This document shows, one piece after another, positions 61,864-64,000 of a stretch of 64,000 nt of DNA. The notes beneath the pieces were generated by a model, which saw only the letters and a list, made by a program, of their open reading frames with translations, made no database searches and was not told where the DNA came from. How positions within the stretch are numbered: position 1 is the stretch's first letter; every line of letters begins with the position of its first letter. The stretch is from the NCBI GenBank assembly GCA_022225965.2, contig JAKJXP020000006.1, positions 620,001-684,000 on the forward strand, read 5' to 3'. Source of the DNA: Diatrype stigma (taxonomy: Eukaryota > Ascomycota > Sordariomycetes > Xylariales > Diatrypaceae). The position numbers were made by a program, and so were the translations under genes.

Positions 61864-62448
61864 CTAGATATCGTGTCGAGTGTCTTGGAATAACGGCGTG
61901 GCTAGAACGTAGGCACGTTTTCGACGGAGACATGTCTCAAACATCGACAACGCCTCGCGGATATTAGTCTGGCTGCTGTCTCGGGAGTATTGACTATTAG
62001 TTTCCATGTGCGCGATGGAAGCTAGATTCAAATCAATGAAGTCATCAGAGGCGGCGCGGGGTTTCTGATAAAACTTGACGTTCCATGGAGACGATCGATG
62101 TGAGTTCTCATCACAGCCAATGAGGGGGGATGTTAAGTTAAGTAAGCCGAGGAGTGTTGTTTGGTATCTCCCTGATTTTTTCACGGTGCATATTTTGCCG
62201 CGGCTGACATGGCCAATCTGTTTTCGAGTTGATAGAGGACCAACAAGATTAAAGAAACATAATTTCCCAAAATGCTGTCTAACAATTGAATTGACGCCGA
62301 CATCGACTACCATAGTGAGCAGATTCATCATTTGCTTGCATGACGAACATTGCACATTTGGCCCGAGCTTGGGCATGTGTTTGAGTATCACTCGGGCACG
62401 ATGAAATACTTGCCATAATCTGGTGCTTCGTAACCCAAAGCTGTCCAA
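61864..62448 (-). pseudogene. Possible remnant of a fungal regulator
   Basis: A 194-codon frame without an ATG start (opens at TTG just after a stop). The segment VQCSSCKQMMNLLTMV resembles the Cys-containing helix in the C-terminal region of some AflR-like Zn2Cys6 regulators, and a helical, charged stretch (SMFETCLRRKR) follows. No zinc cluster could be found upstream in any frame. It may be a decayed gene, an exon of an unrecognised gene, or chance. Confidence 0.22.
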
Positions 62449-62833
62449 CGAGTATCAGTCTCTTTTTCAACGTTGCTGCTCTAAACCAAGGAGTCGTTGG
62501 TAGGTCACGATTTATATGAACTATCACCGGCAGAAGGATACATGATACGATGTAGGTACAACAAATACCCTACATAAGTATGTAATCCGACTGCTTAGCT
62601 ACCCCGCAACATTAGACACGACAAGGCTTCGACGCCCACCTCCCAGGGTCATGGACTGTTGCATCGATGCAGCTAGGGGTCCCATCCACCACGACGGCTG
62701 GGTTCAAGCTTGACATGGAGGTCGAGTCCTTGTGACTGGTAAGGCTGAGATGGAGTGCCTGGGATTATAAAGTAAACAAACGGCTTTACACGCCGTCCGT
62801 GAAGACTGCGTGTGTAGGCAGAGGAGGCTGCAA

Positions 62834-62860
62834 TCGAGAATCGAGAATCGAGAATCGAGA
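62834..62860. repeat. 7-bp repeat TCGAGAA, nearly four copies
   Basis: Three exact units and a partial fourth. Confidence 0.85.
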
Positions 62861-64000
62861 TGGGCTGAATCGAACTTCCTGGTTCCGGGGCAGAATGTAA
62901 AAGTACTAGGTATCACTCACCTATGCACAAAGCCGACCGACCTCAACCAATTGAAGCCTATGTAACTATACGGCTCACGCGTTGGATACAGGGCAGAGGG
63001 TGCTCACCCTCGGTGTAGGCAGATTATAATGTGGCTGGTCATCAGTTATGTAATCGTATGTAATCACGATCATCCAGTGTTTCGCAAGTTCTTCTGCACC
63101 TTTGCCCTTGGACTATGCACGTGCTTGTCGATACTACCCTGTGCATACATAGGGTTACGTGGCTGCGATTCGCCGTGTTCGTGGTGTGGTCAATGGGCAT
63201 TTGGCCCGTTTGGGAGATCTGGGGAACCATGACGAGTTACACACGTCGACGGACTTAAATGACAAGGTGTTGTCGTAGCCGACAGAAGCGCTACAAGCAC
63301 CTACATATGTAATATGTGCGTACCTAGCGGTCATGTCTCGGGTCCAGCATTCGTTAGCATACGTTAGTTACATGCCTACGGCATCTGCTGCAAACACTTC
63401 TAGTTCTCTATGGAGTTATGTGAACCTGACCTATTGTACGAAGTTGTCTGCCGAGTTTGGATCAGCATAGATTCGAGTGGCTGGCCTGGTGGTCCGATAC
63501 GAAATACTTCGTAACATTCGTAGAAGTTTGCCATGTTAGGTCGGGTGGAGCTCAACTTTAAGGTGAGAAGAGATGACATCTCGCAAGGAGGGAGAAGGGA
63601 ATATCCATGTCCAAGTTAGTATCATGGAAAACCCAGGAGAAGCATATGATTGGTAGACACGCGGACGGGAAGCGTGGCCCATCAGCCCATTCCTGCATAT
63701 CGCACTGTACCACATTGTATCTTATTCTTGCCTACTCCTATCTAGCGCCATCAAAAGTCTGTTCATCATTTTTTTCTTTCTCACGCCGGCGGATGCTAGC
63801 CGGCCCTCCCTTGAAGTAAGGACGATTGATAGAAACACGCCCCATTCCCTGACGAGGTGTACTATGGTAGGCGGTTTGGGAACAGACTCGGTAGCGTGTT
63901 TTACGTACCCCGAAATTTACCGTCAGGCCTCACTTATATTAAACTGATTTATCAGTACGAACTTACTACTGATCCAAGGTTATGGAAGTTCGGTACTATG

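Larger units (their letters stand above)
56657..64000. other. 7.3-kb gene-poor end of the window
   Basis: No convincing gene. Ordinary intergenic composition with AT-rich stretches (for example around 58.1-58.4 kb), a CA/CG run at 60647-60672, and a 7-bp repeat at 62834-62860. The best coding candidate is the frame at 61864-62448. Confidence 0.5.

Noticed and set aside
1..64000. CRISPR arrays, prophage, intact transposons, biosynthetic gene cluster
   Set aside because: None of the expected repeat-spacer arrays, transposase or reverse-transcriptase motifs, or synthase domains is visible; the MFS gene alone does not make a cluster.

Overview
The window is nuclear DNA of a filamentous ascomycete (Pezizomycotina, probably a Sordariomycete). 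The evidence is short GT-AG introns with CTAAC/CTGAC-type branch points, a Woronin-body HEX-1 gene (a lineage found only in Pezizomycotina), a CFEM cell-wall protein, a fungal class II myosin and other fungus-specific families. Placement below subphylum is inference. There are no operons, CRISPR arrays, intact transposons or rRNA genes. Layout from left to right: the 5'-truncated conventional myosin heavy chain (1-7201, +); a small four-exon Cys-rich gene of unknown function (9004-10245, +); a two-exon protein with an F-box-like start (11440-12995, -); decayed tandem repeats (13.5-14.3 kb); a secreted CFEM/GPI-type wall protein (15338-17344, -); a 5.1 kb gene-poor gap; VMS1 (22434-24549, -); an unknown Cys-rich protein (25750-27054, +); a DHA1-type MFS exporter (27917-29557, -); RQC2/TAE2 (31741-35088, +); a 4.9 kb gap; HEX-1 with a long ATG-free leader that is open in frame (40094/41057-41729, +); bleomycin hydrolase (42595-44306, +); a 6.7 kb gap; a large disordered DUF8035-type protein (51060-53807, +); a small zinc-binding protein (55947-56656, +); and a final 7.3 kb without a convincing gene. 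Functional links: VMS1 and RQC2 are antagonistic factors of ribosome-associated quality control, where RQC2 adds CAT tails to stalled chains and Vms1 releases them from tRNA; they lie only 7.2 kb apart here. HEX-1 is a structural paralogue of eIF5A that forms the crystalline core of Woronin bodies, which plug septal pores. Myosin II also acts at septa. No biosynthetic cluster is evident. The most notable observation is the HEX-1 leader: about 1.4 kb of inferred mature leader has no ATG, yet reads open in frame into HEX-1 from a CTG in near-perfect Kozak context, which suggests a non-AUG-initiated long isoform. Exon boundaries were deduced by eye from splice signals, reading frame and remembered family patterns. 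No homology search was run.
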